Positions 1 to 8,639 of a stretch of 64,000 bases of DNA are shown here, one piece after another. The stretch lies in the NCBI RefSeq assembly GCF_014863405.1, contig NZ_JACZZA010000010.1, forward strand, positions 62,001 to 126,000, written 5' to 3'. Made by a program: the position numbers and the translations under genes. Below the pieces are notes generated by a model. That model made no database searches and was not told where the DNA came from. It saw nothing but the letters and a program-made list of their open reading frames with translations. Source of the stretch: Dyella acidiphila (lineage in GTDB: Bacteria > Pseudomonadota > Gammaproteobacteria > Xanthomonadales > Rhodanobacteraceae). Within the stretch, counting starts at the first letter, position 1; each line of letters opens with the position of its first letter.

Positions 1-84
1 ACATCACCATGAAGATCGAGCTTAGCCCCTGCAACCGCATATGAGTTGTGACGTAAGCGCCTAGAAGTTGTGCATTAGAAGTTC

Positions 85-114
85 AAAAAACGTTAGGGGC
101 GGTTGGCCGCCCCT
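85..114 (-). terminator. Intrinsic terminator of the KGG stress-protein gene
   Basis: Read on the minus strand, an 8-bp perfect stem (AGGGGCGG / CCGCCCCT, loop CCAA) is followed four bases later by six T. It starts about 20 bases beyond the stop codon of the KGG gene, so it is a textbook Rho-independent terminator for that gene. Confidence 0.8.
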
Positions 115-134
115 GATCCGTTGCGAGGGCCGCA

Positions 135-332
135 TCAGACGTTCTTATGGCTCTGCTGGCCGGCCCTGACGTGCTGCTCATGGGTGCCGCCGCTGCTCTT
201 CCTGCCGGCCGCGACGTGTTGCTCAGGGGTGGCATGGTCACCCCCACCGGCCTTGCCGCCCTTGCTGGCGATCTTGCGTTGTTGTTCTTGATCCATCGAG
301 GCGAAGCCGCGATTTTCTGTCTTGCTGGTCAT
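135..332 (-). CDS. KGG domain stress-induced protein
   Basis: This 65-residue, very hydrophilic protein has the GF-ASMD-QQRKIASKGGKA core of the KGG / con-10 family of general stress proteins (YciG and GsiB-like). It carries one full KGG repeat and two looser copies further on (TPEQHVAAGRKSSGG, THEQHVRAGQQS). Such proteins are small, cytoplasmic, intrinsically disordered and induced by starvation, desiccation or stationary phase; the biochemical role is unknown. The start has a CGGAG ribosome-binding site and a clear terminator follows the gene. It stands alone on its strand, next to a CBS and a BON protein also typical of stress regulons. Family assignment is sure; the physiological role is inferred. 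Confidence 0.9.
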   Translation of the reverse strand: MTSKTENRGFASMDQEQQRKIASKGGKAGGGDHATPEQHVAAGRKSSGGTHEQHVRAGQQSHKNV

Positions 333-456
333 AACTAACTCCGGTTGATCGGTACAACGTCCGCGTTGCTGCGAACGGGGCCTACCCTATCAACCCGGTA
401 GTCAATCGAACTGGATATTGATGTGATAAATGTCTTCGCCTCAGCGAGCGCAGCGC

Positions 457-2970
457 TCACGATCTTTGGATCGAAGCATCAGGTTCGGCACCGTTGAGCT
501 GCAGCGTCTCGTCATCGGCCGGCGCCGCGGCATTCTCACGCCGCCATTCGAGCAGTCGGCTCACTTGTTCGCGCAATTTGTCCACCGTGAACGGCTTGGA
601 CAGCAAGGCCGTGCCGGCCGGCAGATCGAGCGGCGCCGAATCGGCGCTGGCGTCGTAGCCGGTAATCAGCAGCACCGGCAGGCCGGGGCGCCGGTCGCGC
701 GCGGCTTCGGCCACGCTGCGGCCGTTGACGCCGGGCAGGCCGATGTCGGTGATGATCAGGTCGATCGGATAATCGGAGACAGCAATCGACACGCCTTCCA
801 GTCCATCCACCGCCTGGGTGATTTCGTAGCCGAGGTTGCTCAGCACTTCGGTGATCACGTTGCGGATCACCGCCTCGTCTTCCACTACCAGGATGTGCTC
901 ACCCTGCACAAAGTGCGGCTTGCTTGCGCGCACCGGTACCGGCGCGCGCTGCTTTTCGCCGACATAGCGCGGCAGATACAGCTCCACGCAAGTGCCGATG
1001 CCCTGCTCGCTTTCGATCGTGCAATAGCCGCGCGACTGGCGCGCGAAACCGTACACCATCGACAGGCCCAGTCCGGTGCCTTCGCCCGCCGCCTTGGTGG
1101 TGTAGAACGGATCGAAGGCACGCTGGCGCACCTCCTCGCTCATGCCTATCCCCGTATCGGTAATGGCGACTTTCACGTAAGGCTGATCGACCGCATCCAG
1201 GCTCGGGCTCTCCGGATCGCGGTCCAGCGCGTTATTGGCTTCGATGCGCAAACGGCCGCCGCCGGGCATGGCGTCACGCGCGTTGATGGCCAGATTGAGC
1301 AAGGCATTTTCCAGTTGGTTGGGATCGCAGCGTGCTTCCCACAGATCACTGGAAAGCACCAGCTCCAGCGCAATCTGCTCGCCCAGCGTATGGCGCAGCA
1401 ATTCGGTCATGCCACCCAGCAGATTGGTGACGTCGACCGGCTGCGGATCCAGCGACTGGCGCCGCGCGAACGCCAGCAGGCGATGGGTCAGCGAGGCCGC
1501 GCGCTTCACGCTTTCCAGGGCATTGCGGATATGCTTTTCGCTGCGCTCCTGCTGCCCACGTGCAGCCAGCATCGAGATCACTTCCAGCGAACCGCTGATA
1601 CCCTGCAGGATGTTGTTGAAGTCGTGCGCAATGCCACCGGTCAGCTGGCCCATGGCTTCCATTTTCTGCGCCTGGCGCAGTTGGGTTTCCATTTGCAGCT
1701 TTTCGGTCACGTCGCGGATGAAGATATTCATCAGGCGCCCGGAGGCGAGCGCGAGCGCACTCACGCTCAGTTCCACCGGGAACTGCTGATGGCTGCGGTC
1801 GATCACCACCACCTGGTGCGTGGGATGGCGCAGATCGCCGTGCAGCGCGGTCACGAACCAATCGTGGGTATCGACGTCATCGGGCGAAAAGCATAGCCAA
1901 GCCAGGCTCTTGCCCACCGCAGCTTCGCGCGACCAGCCGAACAGCGCGTGCGCCTGCGGGTTCCATTCGGTAATCAGGCCAGCTTCGTCCACCTGCACGA
2001 ACGCATCCAGCGCGGTATCCAGGATGCCGCGCGCACGCCGCTCGCTTTCCATCAGCGCCACCTCGGCGGCACGCCGCGTGGTGGCGTCGCGCGTCACCTT
2101 GGCGAAGCCGACCAGGTTGTCCTGATCCCAGACTGGATCGATCACCACATTGGCCCAGAAGCGGGTGCCGTCCTTGCGCACGCGCCAGCCCTCGGCTTCG
2201 TAGCGGCCATCGTGCAAGGCCCTGGCCAGGGCCAGTTGCGGAATACCGTCGGCGCGGTCTTCGGTGGTGTAGAAGCGGGAAAAGTGCTGACCGAGAATTT
2301 CGGCTTCGCTATAGCCTTTGATCTTCTCCGCGCCAATGTTCCAGCTGGTGATATAGCCCTCGGCGTCGAGCATGAAGATGGCGTAGTCGGTCACGCTGCG
2401 CACCAGCAACTGGAAATCGCGCTCCGGGCGGCTCAGACCGTGCATCGCGACCCCGCCCTCGAAGGACTGCGCGCGCACGCGCTGTTCGCGCAGGGCCAGC
2501 GATTGCGCCAGTGCCGCTTCCGAACGTTTCTGGTCGGTGAGATCGATCAGCGCATTGATACCGCCGACCAATTCGCCCTGCTCGTCGAACAACGGGGTCG
2601 GATAAGGCATGAAAGATACGCGCGACCCATCCGGCCGCTCCGCGATGGATTCCACGTCGCGCACCACACGGCCTTCATGCAAGGCGATGGCCATCGGGCT
2701 GTGCTCGGGGGCAAGCGGGCTGCCGTCCGCATCGAACAGCCGCCAGGTTACGCTCCACAGTTCGCCCAATGCGGGCTCACGACCGGCGAACCGCACAGCC
2801 GCGGCATTGAAATACACCACTCGCCCCTGTGCATCGGTCACATAAATCGGTACAGGCAGCGCCTTCAACAGGGCCTGGGCCGGAATGAATCCAAACACGC
2901 GCTCGTCGCTTGCGTTGGGTGGCTTTTCTTGCTGTGTCACGCTGCTGCCTCCCGCGGAAGCCCTGGCCAT
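457..2970 (-). CDS. Hybrid sensor histidine kinase/response regulator with three PAS domains
   Basis: The 837-residue protein has no membrane segment, so it is a cytosolic sensor. Order: PAS 1 (about 20-150), PAS 2 (about 180-300, starting at SVTDYAIFMLDAEGYI), PAS 3 (about 310-430), dimerisation/phospho-acceptor segment with the histidine in GGIAHDFNNIL (about 445), ATPase domain with N box NLAINARDAM, G1 box DTGIGMS and G2 box GTGLGLS, and a C-terminal receiver with the aspartate in LIITDIGLPG and the lysine in LLSKPF. It should autophosphorylate and pass phosphate to its own receiver. No DNA-binding partner is adjacent, so the output is unknown. An upstream ATG at 3045 is in frame but adds 25 residues with no domain; I prefer 2970, which has GGA six bases upstream. 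It resembles the second hybrid kinase at 10810-12711. Confidence 0.9.
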   Translation of the reverse strand: MARASAGGSSVTQQEKPPNASDERVFGFIPAQALLKALPVPIYVTDAQGRVVYFNAAAVRFAGREPALGELWSVTWRLFDADGSPLAPEHSPMAIALHEGRVVRDVESIAERPDGSRVSFMPYPTPLFDEQGELVGGINALIDLTDQKRSEAALAQSLALREQRVRAQSFEGGVAMHGLSRPERDFQLLVRSVTDYAIFMLDAEGYITSWNIGAEKIKGYSEAEILGQHFSRFYTTEDRADGIPQLALARALHDGRYEAEGWRVRKDGTRFWANVVIDPVWDQDNLVGFAKVTRDATTRRAAEVALMESERRARGILDTALDAFVQVDEAGLITEWNPQAHALFGWSREAAVGKSLAWLCFSPDDVDTHDWFVTALHGDLRHPTHQVVVIDRSHQQFPVELSVSALALASGRLMNIFIRDVTEKLQMETQLRQAQKMEAMGQLTGGIAHDFNNILQGISGSLEVISMLAARGQQERSEKHIRNALESVKRAASLTHRLLAFARRQSLDPQPVDVTNLLGGMTELLRHTLGEQIALELVLSSDLWEARCDPNQLENALLNLAINARDAMPGGGRLRIEANNALDRDPESPSLDAVDQPYVKVAITDTGIGMSEEVRQRAFDPFYTTKAAGEGTGLGLSMVYGFARQSRGYCTIESEQGIGTCVELYLPRYVGEKQRAPVPVRASKPHFVQGEHILVVEDEAVIRNVITEVLSNLGYEITQAVDGLEGVSIAVSDYPIDLIITDIGLPGVNGRSVAEAARDRRPGLPVLLITGYDASADSAPLDLPAGTALLSKPFTVDKLREQVSRLLEWRRENAAAPADDETLQLNGAEPDASIQRS

Positions 2971-3210
2971 CGTCCGCTGATCGCGAACGATGCCCCGCTT
3001 CAGGGTGAAGGACTTGTGAATCGAATGTTTATAAAGACTGTTCAACGGATTTGGTTACTTGTTTTTGGACCGTGGTTTGCTCGCGGGAGAAGCGCATGCG
3101 TAGTTCAGGTGAGCGCCGGGAGTGCCTGGGCCGAGCTGCGTCCTGCTTAGCGCGGTTCTGAATCAACCCCAAAGCCCGTGTACGCTGTGTCGCATTATTT
3201 GTCATGAAGG

Positions 3211-3630
3211 TCACGGCGGGCGTGACACCCCGCGGGCGATCCGTGACTTGAGCGAACGCGCCTTGGTCCGTTCCAGATCAGCCAGCGCGACCATGCCACT
3301 CAGGCGGCCTTCGCCATCGGTGATCGGCACACGGCGGATCGCTTCGTGCACCATCAGATTGGCCAACTGCTCGAGCGAGGCATCCTCGCCCAGCTGTTGC
3401 GCCGGAGCGGTCATGTAGTCCTGCACGCGGCTGCTGCCGGGCGCATCGCCGGCAGCTACGCAACGCACGATGATGTCGCGGTCGGTAATCACGCCCAGCA
3501 ATTTGCGCTGTGCATCGACGACAGGGATTTCGCCGACATCCGCTTCGCGCATCAGGGCTGCCACAGCTTCGACAGAATCACCGGCAGCGCAACAGCGCGG
3601 ATGGCTCGTCATGATGTCCTTAGCTTGCAT
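3211..3630 (-). CDS. CBS-domain pair protein
   Basis: A 139-residue protein made of two CBS motifs: the first starts at MQAKDIMTSHPRCC and ends near ITDRDIIVRCVA, the second runs from VQDYMTAPAQ to LSGMVALADLERT. CBS pairs bind adenosine nucleotides and act as energy or redox sensors; stand-alone versions in proteobacteria are usually stress-induced. The ATG at 3630 is preceded by GAGGT and begins exactly at the conserved MxAKDIM start, so the longer frame from 3753 is unlikely. The C-terminus is short and basic (RTKARSLKSRIARGVSRPP). Neighbouring KGG and BON genes suggest a common stress role, which is inference. Confidence 0.88.
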   Translation of the reverse strand: MQAKDIMTSHPRCCAAGDSVEAVAALMREADVGEIPVVDAQRKLLGVITDRDIIVRCVAAGDAPGSSRVQDYMTAPAQQLGEDASLEQLANLMVHEAIRRVPITDGEGRLSGMVALADLERTKARSLKSRIARGVSRPP

Positions 3631-3910
3631 ATCGACCTCGCGGGAGCAGGCTTCAAACCGCCGGAACTCCCCGCCCGACGCGGCGCTGGATGCGCCTGTT
3701 CTGAGCAAGCTAGCCCTCATTTTGTGAAAAACTTGCCTTGTAATCGTCAACACCGCCGTTCACTTCGCCAACCACAAAATGCCGGCTACATTTGGTTCAC
3801 CAGCCGGCAACGGCCTGCTGCTTACCGTGCCAATCCTGTTGTCATCGAGCGCCAGGCACGTGAACCACAAGCCCCATAGCCAACCAGAAAATCGCGCGCA
3901 AACCCGCACC

Positions 3911-4480
3911 ATGCGCCGCCCCGCGCCGGCCGATCGCAATGCCTCGCCCGCCAATGCGCAAGATGCGACCGAGCACCTGGGCTTGCGCGATCCCCAGGAG
4001 CCCACCCAAGGCCCATTGCGTCTGGACGACGTCAATTACAGTCAGGACCGCATGACGCCGCCCGAGGGCAGCTACAACACCTACGCGGACGATGAAGAAT
4101 CCTACCTGGACAAAGAAGATCTGCGCCCAGGCGTGCCCAACCCGCAGTTTCCCGAAGACTCGCAACGCGAGTTGCTCGACACGCTGCCGGAGGATATGGA
4201 CCGCGACAGCCAGCCGCGCGTCGGCGAACACGAGGCACGTGGCGACCTGGCCATTCTCGACGACATCCATGACGTGATCGCCGATCTCGACGATGCCGAC
4301 ACCGAATCGATCGAGGTCAGCGTGCAGCGCGGCACCGTGAATCTTGACGGCGACGTCAAGCAGGGCGCCACGCGCAGCCGGATCGAGCAGGCGCTGGAAA
4401 CCATTCCCGGCGTCACCGCGGTGTGCAACCGGCTGACTGTTCGCGGCAAAAGCGAGTACGCGCGCTGGAGCGACACCTAG
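3911..4480 (+). CDS. BON domain-containing protein
   Basis: The last 75 residues form a BON domain (DIHDVIADLDD, then SIEVSVQRGTVNLDGDV, IEQALETIPGVTAVCNRLTV), a small alpha/beta fold found in periplasmic or membrane-associated stress proteins such as OsmY. The first 110 residues are acidic and low-complexity, rich in D, E, P and N, without a signal peptide, so the protein may be cytoplasmic. The start is uncertain: ATG at 3911 gives 189 residues, GTG at 3860 gives 206, and an ATG at 3779 gives 233. None has a strong ribosome-binding site. Xanthomonad genomes carry similar 'BON with acidic N-terminus' proteins; function is unknown. Confidence 0.8.
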   Translation: MRRPAPADRNASPANAQDATEHLGLRDPQEPTQGPLRLDDVNYSQDRMTPPEGSYNTYADDEESYLDKEDLRPGVPNPQFPEDSQRELLDTLPEDMDRDSQPRVGEHEARGDLAILDDIHDVIADLDDADTESIEVSVQRGTVNLDGDVKQGATRSRIEQALETIPGVTAVCNRLTVRGKSEYARWSDT

Positions 4481-4496
4481 AGCCGCATGCGTCACG

Positions 4497-4823
4497 GTGC
4501 ATGTCCGGTTGGCTGCCAACGGCCAGGCATGCAGCGTGCAGATCGTTACCGGCAGAAAGTTCTTTCCCAGCCTGGTCGATCGCGTGCTGGTGCGCGACGG
4601 CTATGCCGGCCAGATGGACGAGCAACCGCTGCCCGAATGGCGGCGCGACAATCTGTGCGAACCGGTGCCGAGCGATTACGGCATGCGCGGGCGCTTCGAA
4701 CCGGAAGCCCGCAGCCGCAGCTTGCACTGATGGCTGACTTCCCATCGCACGCAGCTGCTTGGCGCTGCCGGCGTATTGGGCGCACTGGCGGTGCTCGCGC
4801 GCCGACGCGATAAAGATGATTGA
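4497..4823 (+). pseudogene. 3' remnant of a short-chain dehydrogenase (SDR) gene with an in-frame TGA
   Basis: Read in one frame, the DNA matches the C-terminal part of membrane-associated SDR oxidoreductases: FFPSLVDRVLVRDGYAGQ, then the family block DNLCEPVPSDYGMRGRF and ARSRSLH. It continues after an in-frame TGA (4728-4730) as WLTSHRTQLLGAAGVLGALAVLARRR up to a TGA at 4821, like the usual hydrophobic, basic-ended tail of this subgroup. The NAD-binding Rossmann part and catalytic YxxxK are missing because the remnant abuts the BON gene. A GTG at 4497 could start a 77-residue peptide, but it would be a non-enzymatic piece. The interpretation rests on remembered family motifs and should be confirmed by BLASTX. 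Confidence 0.65.
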
Positions 4824-4838
4824 CGTCGTATTCCCGGC

Positions 4839-6779
4839 TTACATCGCCGGTGTTTGACGCTCGCGCGCAGCGGGCGCGACCAGGCCCAGTGCCGCAAGAT
4901 CCAGCACCGATGCTGCGCTCGGCGCGGGTGCATCTTCGTCGGTTTCATCCAGACCTTGCAGCACGGTGGTGGCGCGATGCACGCGATGCGAATGCGTGCC
5001 GCCCAGCGCCTCCTCGCCATGGTGCTCGACGATTTCCAGCAGCACGGCGCTATGGATCAGCGCCAGATGCGAAAGCGCCTGCGGAAAATTGCCCAGCTGG
5101 CGGCCGCTCTGCGCATCCGCTTCCTCGGCGTACAGGCCGAGCGGGCTGGCCAGCTTGAGCATGCGCTCGAAACGGTCGCGCGCCTCCTGCCGGCGTCCGG
5201 CAAACAGCAAGGCATCTACCAGCCAGAAACCGCAGGCGACGAAAGTACCCTCACCCGATTGCAGGCCATCGTCGCCTTTATAGCGATACACGCCCGTGCC
5301 GGTATCGAGCTCACGCAACACTTCTTCGATGGTCGCCGCCAGGCAGTTATCCGGCAGCGGAAAATTGATCAGCGGCACACGCAGCGACAAGGCGCCCACG
5401 TCGTCGCGGTCATACAGCTGGCGCAGATAGCCGGATGGCGCCATCGCGTGCCGGTGCACCTCCTCCACCATGGCGTCCATCTCCTCGCCATAGCGGCGCT
5501 CGTCATCGAGGAGCACACAGGCCCGATCCAGCGCCACCCAGCTCATCATCTTGCTGTAAACATAATGCGCCGGGGCATTGCGGCGCTCCCAGAAATCGCT
5601 GCACGGCCGCCGCCAATTGGCCGCCACATGGTCAGCCGTGCGCGCCAGCAGCGCCAGCTGTTCGGATGAGAACGCGGCGCCGAGGGTTTTGCGCAGCAGC
5701 ATCCAGTCAAGCAGTTCGCCGAACACGTCGAACTGGTCTTGCAGGTATGCCGCATTGCCCACCCGTACCGGGCGGCTGCCGCCGAAGCCCTGCAGGGCCG
5801 GCTTGTCGCACTCGGTCAGTTCGCGTTCGCCGCGGATGCCATACACGATCTGCGAAGGGATGATGTCGGCGGCGGCGTGCCGAAAAACGAAATCGCAAAA
5901 CTCCTCCGGCTCATCCATAAAGCCCAGCGCCGACAAGGCGAACAGGCTGAGGGTGGAATCGCGGATCCAGCTCAGGCGGTAATCCCAGTTGCGGTCGCCG
6001 CCCAGCATTTCCGGTAATGAAGTCGTGCCCGCTGCGGCAATCGCGCCGGTGGGCGCGTAGCACAGCAGTTTCAGCGCAAGCGCGCTGCGGCGCACTTCCC
6101 CGGCATACGGGCCGCGATAGCGGCAGCGGGCGATCCATTCGTGCCAGAAATGCGTGGTGATGGCCAGCAGTGGATCGACGCTATCCAGCGCTGCCTGGGC
6201 ATGGTCCGGCACCCGGGTGGAGAGGATCAGTCGCATGCGTTCGCCAGCCTGCAGGTTCACGCTGCCGCCGGCCCAGTAGTCGCGCGCCTCCAGCGGCCGG
6301 TCGCACAACAGGCCACCGCCGTCCCAGGCCACGCCATATTGCATATCGCGCAGCTGCGCGCGTTGCTCGCCCCAATGCAGGCACGGCAGCATGCGGATAT
6401 CGATCTGCATCTGGCCGTGTATGACCTCCACAATCCGCACAAACCAGTGTGGCGCGGCGATCTGCACAAAGCTGTTGCCTGCCTGCGCGCCAGCGCGCCC
6501 CAGTGGCATGAAATCGATGATGCGCGCGCTGCCGCGATCGGTGCTCAGCAAGGTCTCGAGCACATTGGTGTCGGGCAGATAGCGGCGTTCGGCGCGGAAT
6601 GCCTCGTGCGGGCGTGTCTCCAGATAGCCACCGATGCGATCGTCCAGCAGCCGGCAGCAGACCGGCTCGGCGTCCAGATCGGGCAATGCGCACCAATCGA
6701 GCGAACCGTCCGCGGCGACCAGCGCAAAGCCATGGCAATCGCCCACTGCCGCGTAATCGTTGATGTCATGAAGAGCCAT
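4839..6779 (-). CDS. Glycoside hydrolase family 15 protein (glucoamylase/trehalase type)
   Basis: This 646-residue protein has the N-terminal beta-sandwich region (starting INDYAAVGDCHGFALVAADGSLDW, typical of bacterial GH15) and the (alpha/alpha)6 catalytic barrel with the hallmark GGDRNWDYRLSWIRDST near residue 290 and the late segment GEGTFVACGFWLVDALLFAG. GH15 enzymes release glucose from starch-like alpha-glucans or split trehalose; the sequence alone does not settle which. There is no signal peptide from the ATG at 6779, so it should be cytoplasmic and may act in storage-glycan or trehalose turnover under stress. An upstream ATG (6839) adds 20 poorly conserved residues and is less likely. 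It stands alone, head to head with a small unknown gene. Confidence 0.88.
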   Translation of the reverse strand: MALHDINDYAAVGDCHGFALVAADGSLDWCALPDLDAEPVCCRLLDDRIGGYLETRPHEAFRAERRYLPDTNVLETLLSTDRGSARIIDFMPLGRAGAQAGNSFVQIAAPHWFVRIVEVIHGQMQIDIRMLPCLHWGEQRAQLRDMQYGVAWDGGGLLCDRPLEARDYWAGGSVNLQAGERMRLILSTRVPDHAQAALDSVDPLLAITTHFWHEWIARCRYRGPYAGEVRRSALALKLLCYAPTGAIAAAGTTSLPEMLGGDRNWDYRLSWIRDSTLSLFALSALGFMDEPEEFCDFVFRHAAADIIPSQIVYGIRGERELTECDKPALQGFGGSRPVRVGNAAYLQDQFDVFGELLDWMLLRKTLGAAFSSEQLALLARTADHVAANWRRPCSDFWERRNAPAHYVYSKMMSWVALDRACVLLDDERRYGEEMDAMVEEVHRHAMAPSGYLRQLYDRDDVGALSLRVPLINFPLPDNCLAATIEEVLRELDTGTGVYRYKGDDGLQSGEGTFVACGFWLVDALLFAGRRQEARDRFERMLKLASPLGLYAEEADAQSGRQLGNFPQALSHLALIHSAVLLEIVEHHGEEALGGTHSHRVHRATTVLQGLDETDEDAPAPSAASVLDLAALGLVAPAARERQTPAM

Positions 6780-7015
6780 AGCATGCCAGGTGGCCGGGGC
6801 GTGTGCTGCGCAGGCTAGCCCGTTGCATGTCATGGACATGAAAATGCCGAGTTAGCGCCAGGTGATAAGCATGTGCATGGCGGCGCCGATGGACGGGACC
6901 CGGTCCCACGGCAGCGATCTTTATCACCCGCCGTTGATGTGTGCATCGCACGCTCATGATGTCCATCCACATACCGTGGCGACAGGCATGAACAAGCCGC
7001 AACGTGAGTTCTACG

Positions 7016-7306
7016 ATGCCTCATCTGCTGATGCGCCTGATTGCCAACCGGACCGACCTGGAACATATCGCCGCGCATATCCGTGGCCTGCATGGCGTGC
7101 AGAACATCGCGCAGGCAGATGACCTGGTGCCGCAGATGGGCCGGCAAAGTCCGGCAACCGTGGCGCGCCCGGCCGATGCCCATCCAACACTGCATTCACT
7201 CGACATCCAGCTGGACGACGACAACGCGCTCCACGCCGTACGCCGCGCCGCACAGGCGGCCTGTGCGCAGCGTGGCATCGAGCCGGAATTTATCGAAGAC
7301 GATTGA
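7016..7306 (+). CDS. Small hypothetical protein, likely ferredoxin-like fold
   Basis: I do not recognise a named family. The 96-residue product (MPHLLMRLIANRTDLEHIAA and on) is soluble, starts with a hydrophobic strand followed by a helix, repeats a similar strand-helix pattern in its second half (HSLDIQLDDDNALHAVRRAAQAAC), and ends in the acidic FIEDD. This pattern suggests an ACT- or ferredoxin-like alpha/beta fold. A GTG at 7004 is an alternative start. Codon use fits the surrounding genes and no competing frame is convincing. A terminator-like hairpin lies 260 bases downstream. Confidence 0.6.
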   Translation: MPHLLMRLIANRTDLEHIAAHIRGLHGVQNIAQADDLVPQMGRQSPATVARPADAHPTLHSLDIQLDDDNALHAVRRAAQAACAQRGIEPEFIEDD

Positions 7307-7313
7307 TCCGCAC

Positions 7314-7475
7314 TCAATGCGATGACGGCAGCGACCTGCGCTGCGGAACATTCTGCGGTTCGTGCGGGGTATTGGCGTCCGGCGATTCTTGATTGCGCTT
7401 GTTGGTCTGCGGATGCGGCTCTGCGTAGCCGGATCTGCGCGGCAGGGTTTCGGGCCGTTGTGCAGGCTTTTTCAT
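7314..7475 (-). CDS. Small basic hydrophilic hypothetical protein
   Basis: A 53-residue product beginning MKKPAQRPETLPRRSG, rich in P, Q, N and R and without hydrophobic segments, is predicted to be disordered. Similar tiny unstructured proteins occur among stress genes in this bacterial group, but I know no defined family. The frame extends upstream to 7565 without conserved character; the ATG at 7475 has a weak GAAG site. Translation is plausible, not proven. Confidence 0.35.
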   Translation of the reverse strand: MKKPAQRPETLPRRSGYAEPHPQTNKRNQESPDANTPHEPQNVPQRRSLPSSH

Positions 7476-7565
7476 GGCAGTTGCTTCATGCTTGGCGCCA
7501 ACCGAGGCGGCGTGCGCAGCATGCGCGGCGCAACGCCCAGGGGTCGTGAATAAAACCGCAAACAC

Positions 7566-7600
7566 GCTGCCGGCATTTCATCACCGGCAGCAGGCTTTTT
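7566..7600 (+). terminator. Hairpin with T-run (intrinsic terminator)
   Basis: Perfect 8-bp stem GCTGCCGG / CCGGCAGC with a 10-base loop, followed by AGGC and five T on the plus strand. The only plus-strand gene upstream ends at 7306, so it either closes a long 3' UTR of that gene or a short untranslated transcript. The rest of 7476-7797 shows no other gene. Confidence 0.55.
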
Positions 7601-7797
7601 GCTCACGCTCGTCCGCGCACACTAACTCCCTGCCCTCGCGGCCGGTGTCCACGAAAGTCCCCTCACTGTGGCCGCCTCCGTACTCAGGAGCGCCGCCGCC
7701 TCCGCGATGGACGAACTGCGCCGCGAGGACAGACTTGGCTACGCGAAGACTTGCAACCCCAACACAGGCAGACGCCTGCTTCGACAGGAATTCAACT

Positions 7798-8139
7798 ATG
7801 GTCAGTTCTCCGCATTTCCTTACCGCATCCACGCTTACCGGCGACGCCGTCAAGAACCTGCAGGGCGAATCGCTCGGCGATCTGAAGGACATCATGATCG
7901 ACACCGACACCGGCACCATCGCCTACGGCGTGCTTTCCTTTGGCGGCGTGCTCGGCATGGGCGATAAATTGTTTGCCGTGCCCTGGGACGCGATCCAGGT
8001 CGACGGCGCCAACAAGCAGCTGCTGCTGAATGTGGACAAGCAGCGGCTGAAAGACGCACCCGGCTTCGACAAGGACCACTGGCCGAACTTTGCCGACACC
8101 CAGTTCATCAGCCAGATCCGGGAGTACTACAAACATTGA
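7798..8139 (+). CDS. PRC-barrel domain-containing protein
   Basis: The 113-residue protein matches stand-alone PRC-barrel proteins: TASTLTGDAVKNLQGESLGDLKDIMIDTDTG, then AYGVLSFGGVLGMGDKLFAVPW and the tail FADTQFISQIREYYKH. The PRC-barrel is the fold of the photosynthetic reaction centre H subunit and RimM; single-domain forms are common, poorly characterised stress proteins. The ATG at 7798 has AGGA eight bases upstream and fits the family start. A GC-rich hairpin (8146-8174) follows the stop codon. No signal peptide, so it is likely cytoplasmic. Confidence 0.88.
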   Translation: MVSSPHFLTASTLTGDAVKNLQGESLGDLKDIMIDTDTGTIAYGVLSFGGVLGMGDKLFAVPWDAIQVDGANKQLLLNVDKQRLKDAPGFDKDHWPNFADTQFISQIREYYKH

Positions 8140-8145
8140 ATGCTC

Positions 8146-8174
8146 GCGGCCCTGGCCTTCCCGGCCAGGGCCGC
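8146..8174 (+). terminator. GC-rich hairpin downstream of the PRC-barrel gene
   Basis: A 12-bp perfect inverted repeat (GCGGCCCTGGCC / GGCCAGGGCCGC, 5-base loop) sits seven bases after the PRC-barrel stop. There is no T-run, so it may be a partial terminator or mRNA-stabilising structure between this gene and the small gene at 8192. Confidence 0.5.
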
Positions 8175-8191
8175 AGCTTGCGAGAGCCATC

Positions 8192-8350
8192 ATGTCGCAC
8201 GACCGCAAAGATATCTGCCATCCCCATGATCCCGCTTCATCCTCCGAAAAAGAAAGCAAGCAGAACCGCGAAGCACGCAAACGGCACGAGAGCGATAACC
8301 ACGATCTGGCACTGGAAGAAACATTTCCCGCCAGCGATCCGGTAGGGTGA
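8192..8350 (+). CDS. Small conserved ETFPASDP-motif protein
   Basis: A 52-residue, highly charged peptide (MSHDRKDICHPHDPASSSEK start) ending in LALEETFPASDPVG. Short hydrophilic proteins with the terminal ETFPASDP motif are widespread in soil proteobacteria, usually next to PRC-barrel, KGG or other stress genes; no molecular function is known. It sits 52 bases after the PRC-barrel gene on the same strand. Its stop codon lies exactly where the truncated cytochrome oxidase subunit II remnant (minus strand) begins, so the rearrangement junction is within a few bases of this gene's end. Confidence 0.7.
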   Translation: MSHDRKDICHPHDPASSSEKESKQNREARKRHESDNHDLALEETFPASDPVG

Positions 8351-8639
8351 GGCTGTAGGCCGGCGGCGAGCGCAGGCGCGCCCACAGGTCGATGCTCCAG
8401 CCGAAGATGCCGACAAACAGCAGAAACGGCACCAGCGTCCACAGCAATTCGATATGCATGGCGTTGGTCGGCGGTGCGCTGCGGTCGGCGTTACTGCCAC
8501 GGCGGAATTTCACGCACATCCAGAACATCACGGCAAACACGCCCACTGCCACCGTGCCGCACAGCACCAGCATGGCGTCGAACATGCGATCGAGCGAAGG
8601 CGCAAAGTTCGACGCCTCGGGCAATGTCGGTACCATCAT
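8351..8639 (-). pseudogene. Truncated cytochrome c oxidase subunit II (coxB) 5' fragment
   Basis: The minus-strand frame starting at ATG 8639 encodes the N-terminal part of subunit II: MMVPTLPEASNFAPSLDRMF, first membrane helix (MLVLCGTVAVGVFAVMFWM), the KFRRGSNADRS loop, HIELLWTLVPFLLFVGIFGW as second helix, and WARLRSPPAYS. In intact proteins the CuA domain follows directly. Here homology stops and the frame runs into the antisense of the small gene at 8192-8350, so the CuA domain and coxA/coxC are gone. The ATG overlaps the SCO stop as ATGA, as in intact operons. It cannot make a working oxidase. Confidence 0.8.

Noticed and set aside
1-134. Gene at the left window edge
   Set aside because: Only an 11-codon frame starts at position 10; the stretch holds the KGG gene's terminator and no partial gene I can support.
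430-1896. Plus-strand ORF of 488 residues opposite the hybrid kinase
   Set aside because: Low-complexity R/H/Q/A shadow of the kinase on the other strand; no domain or start signal.
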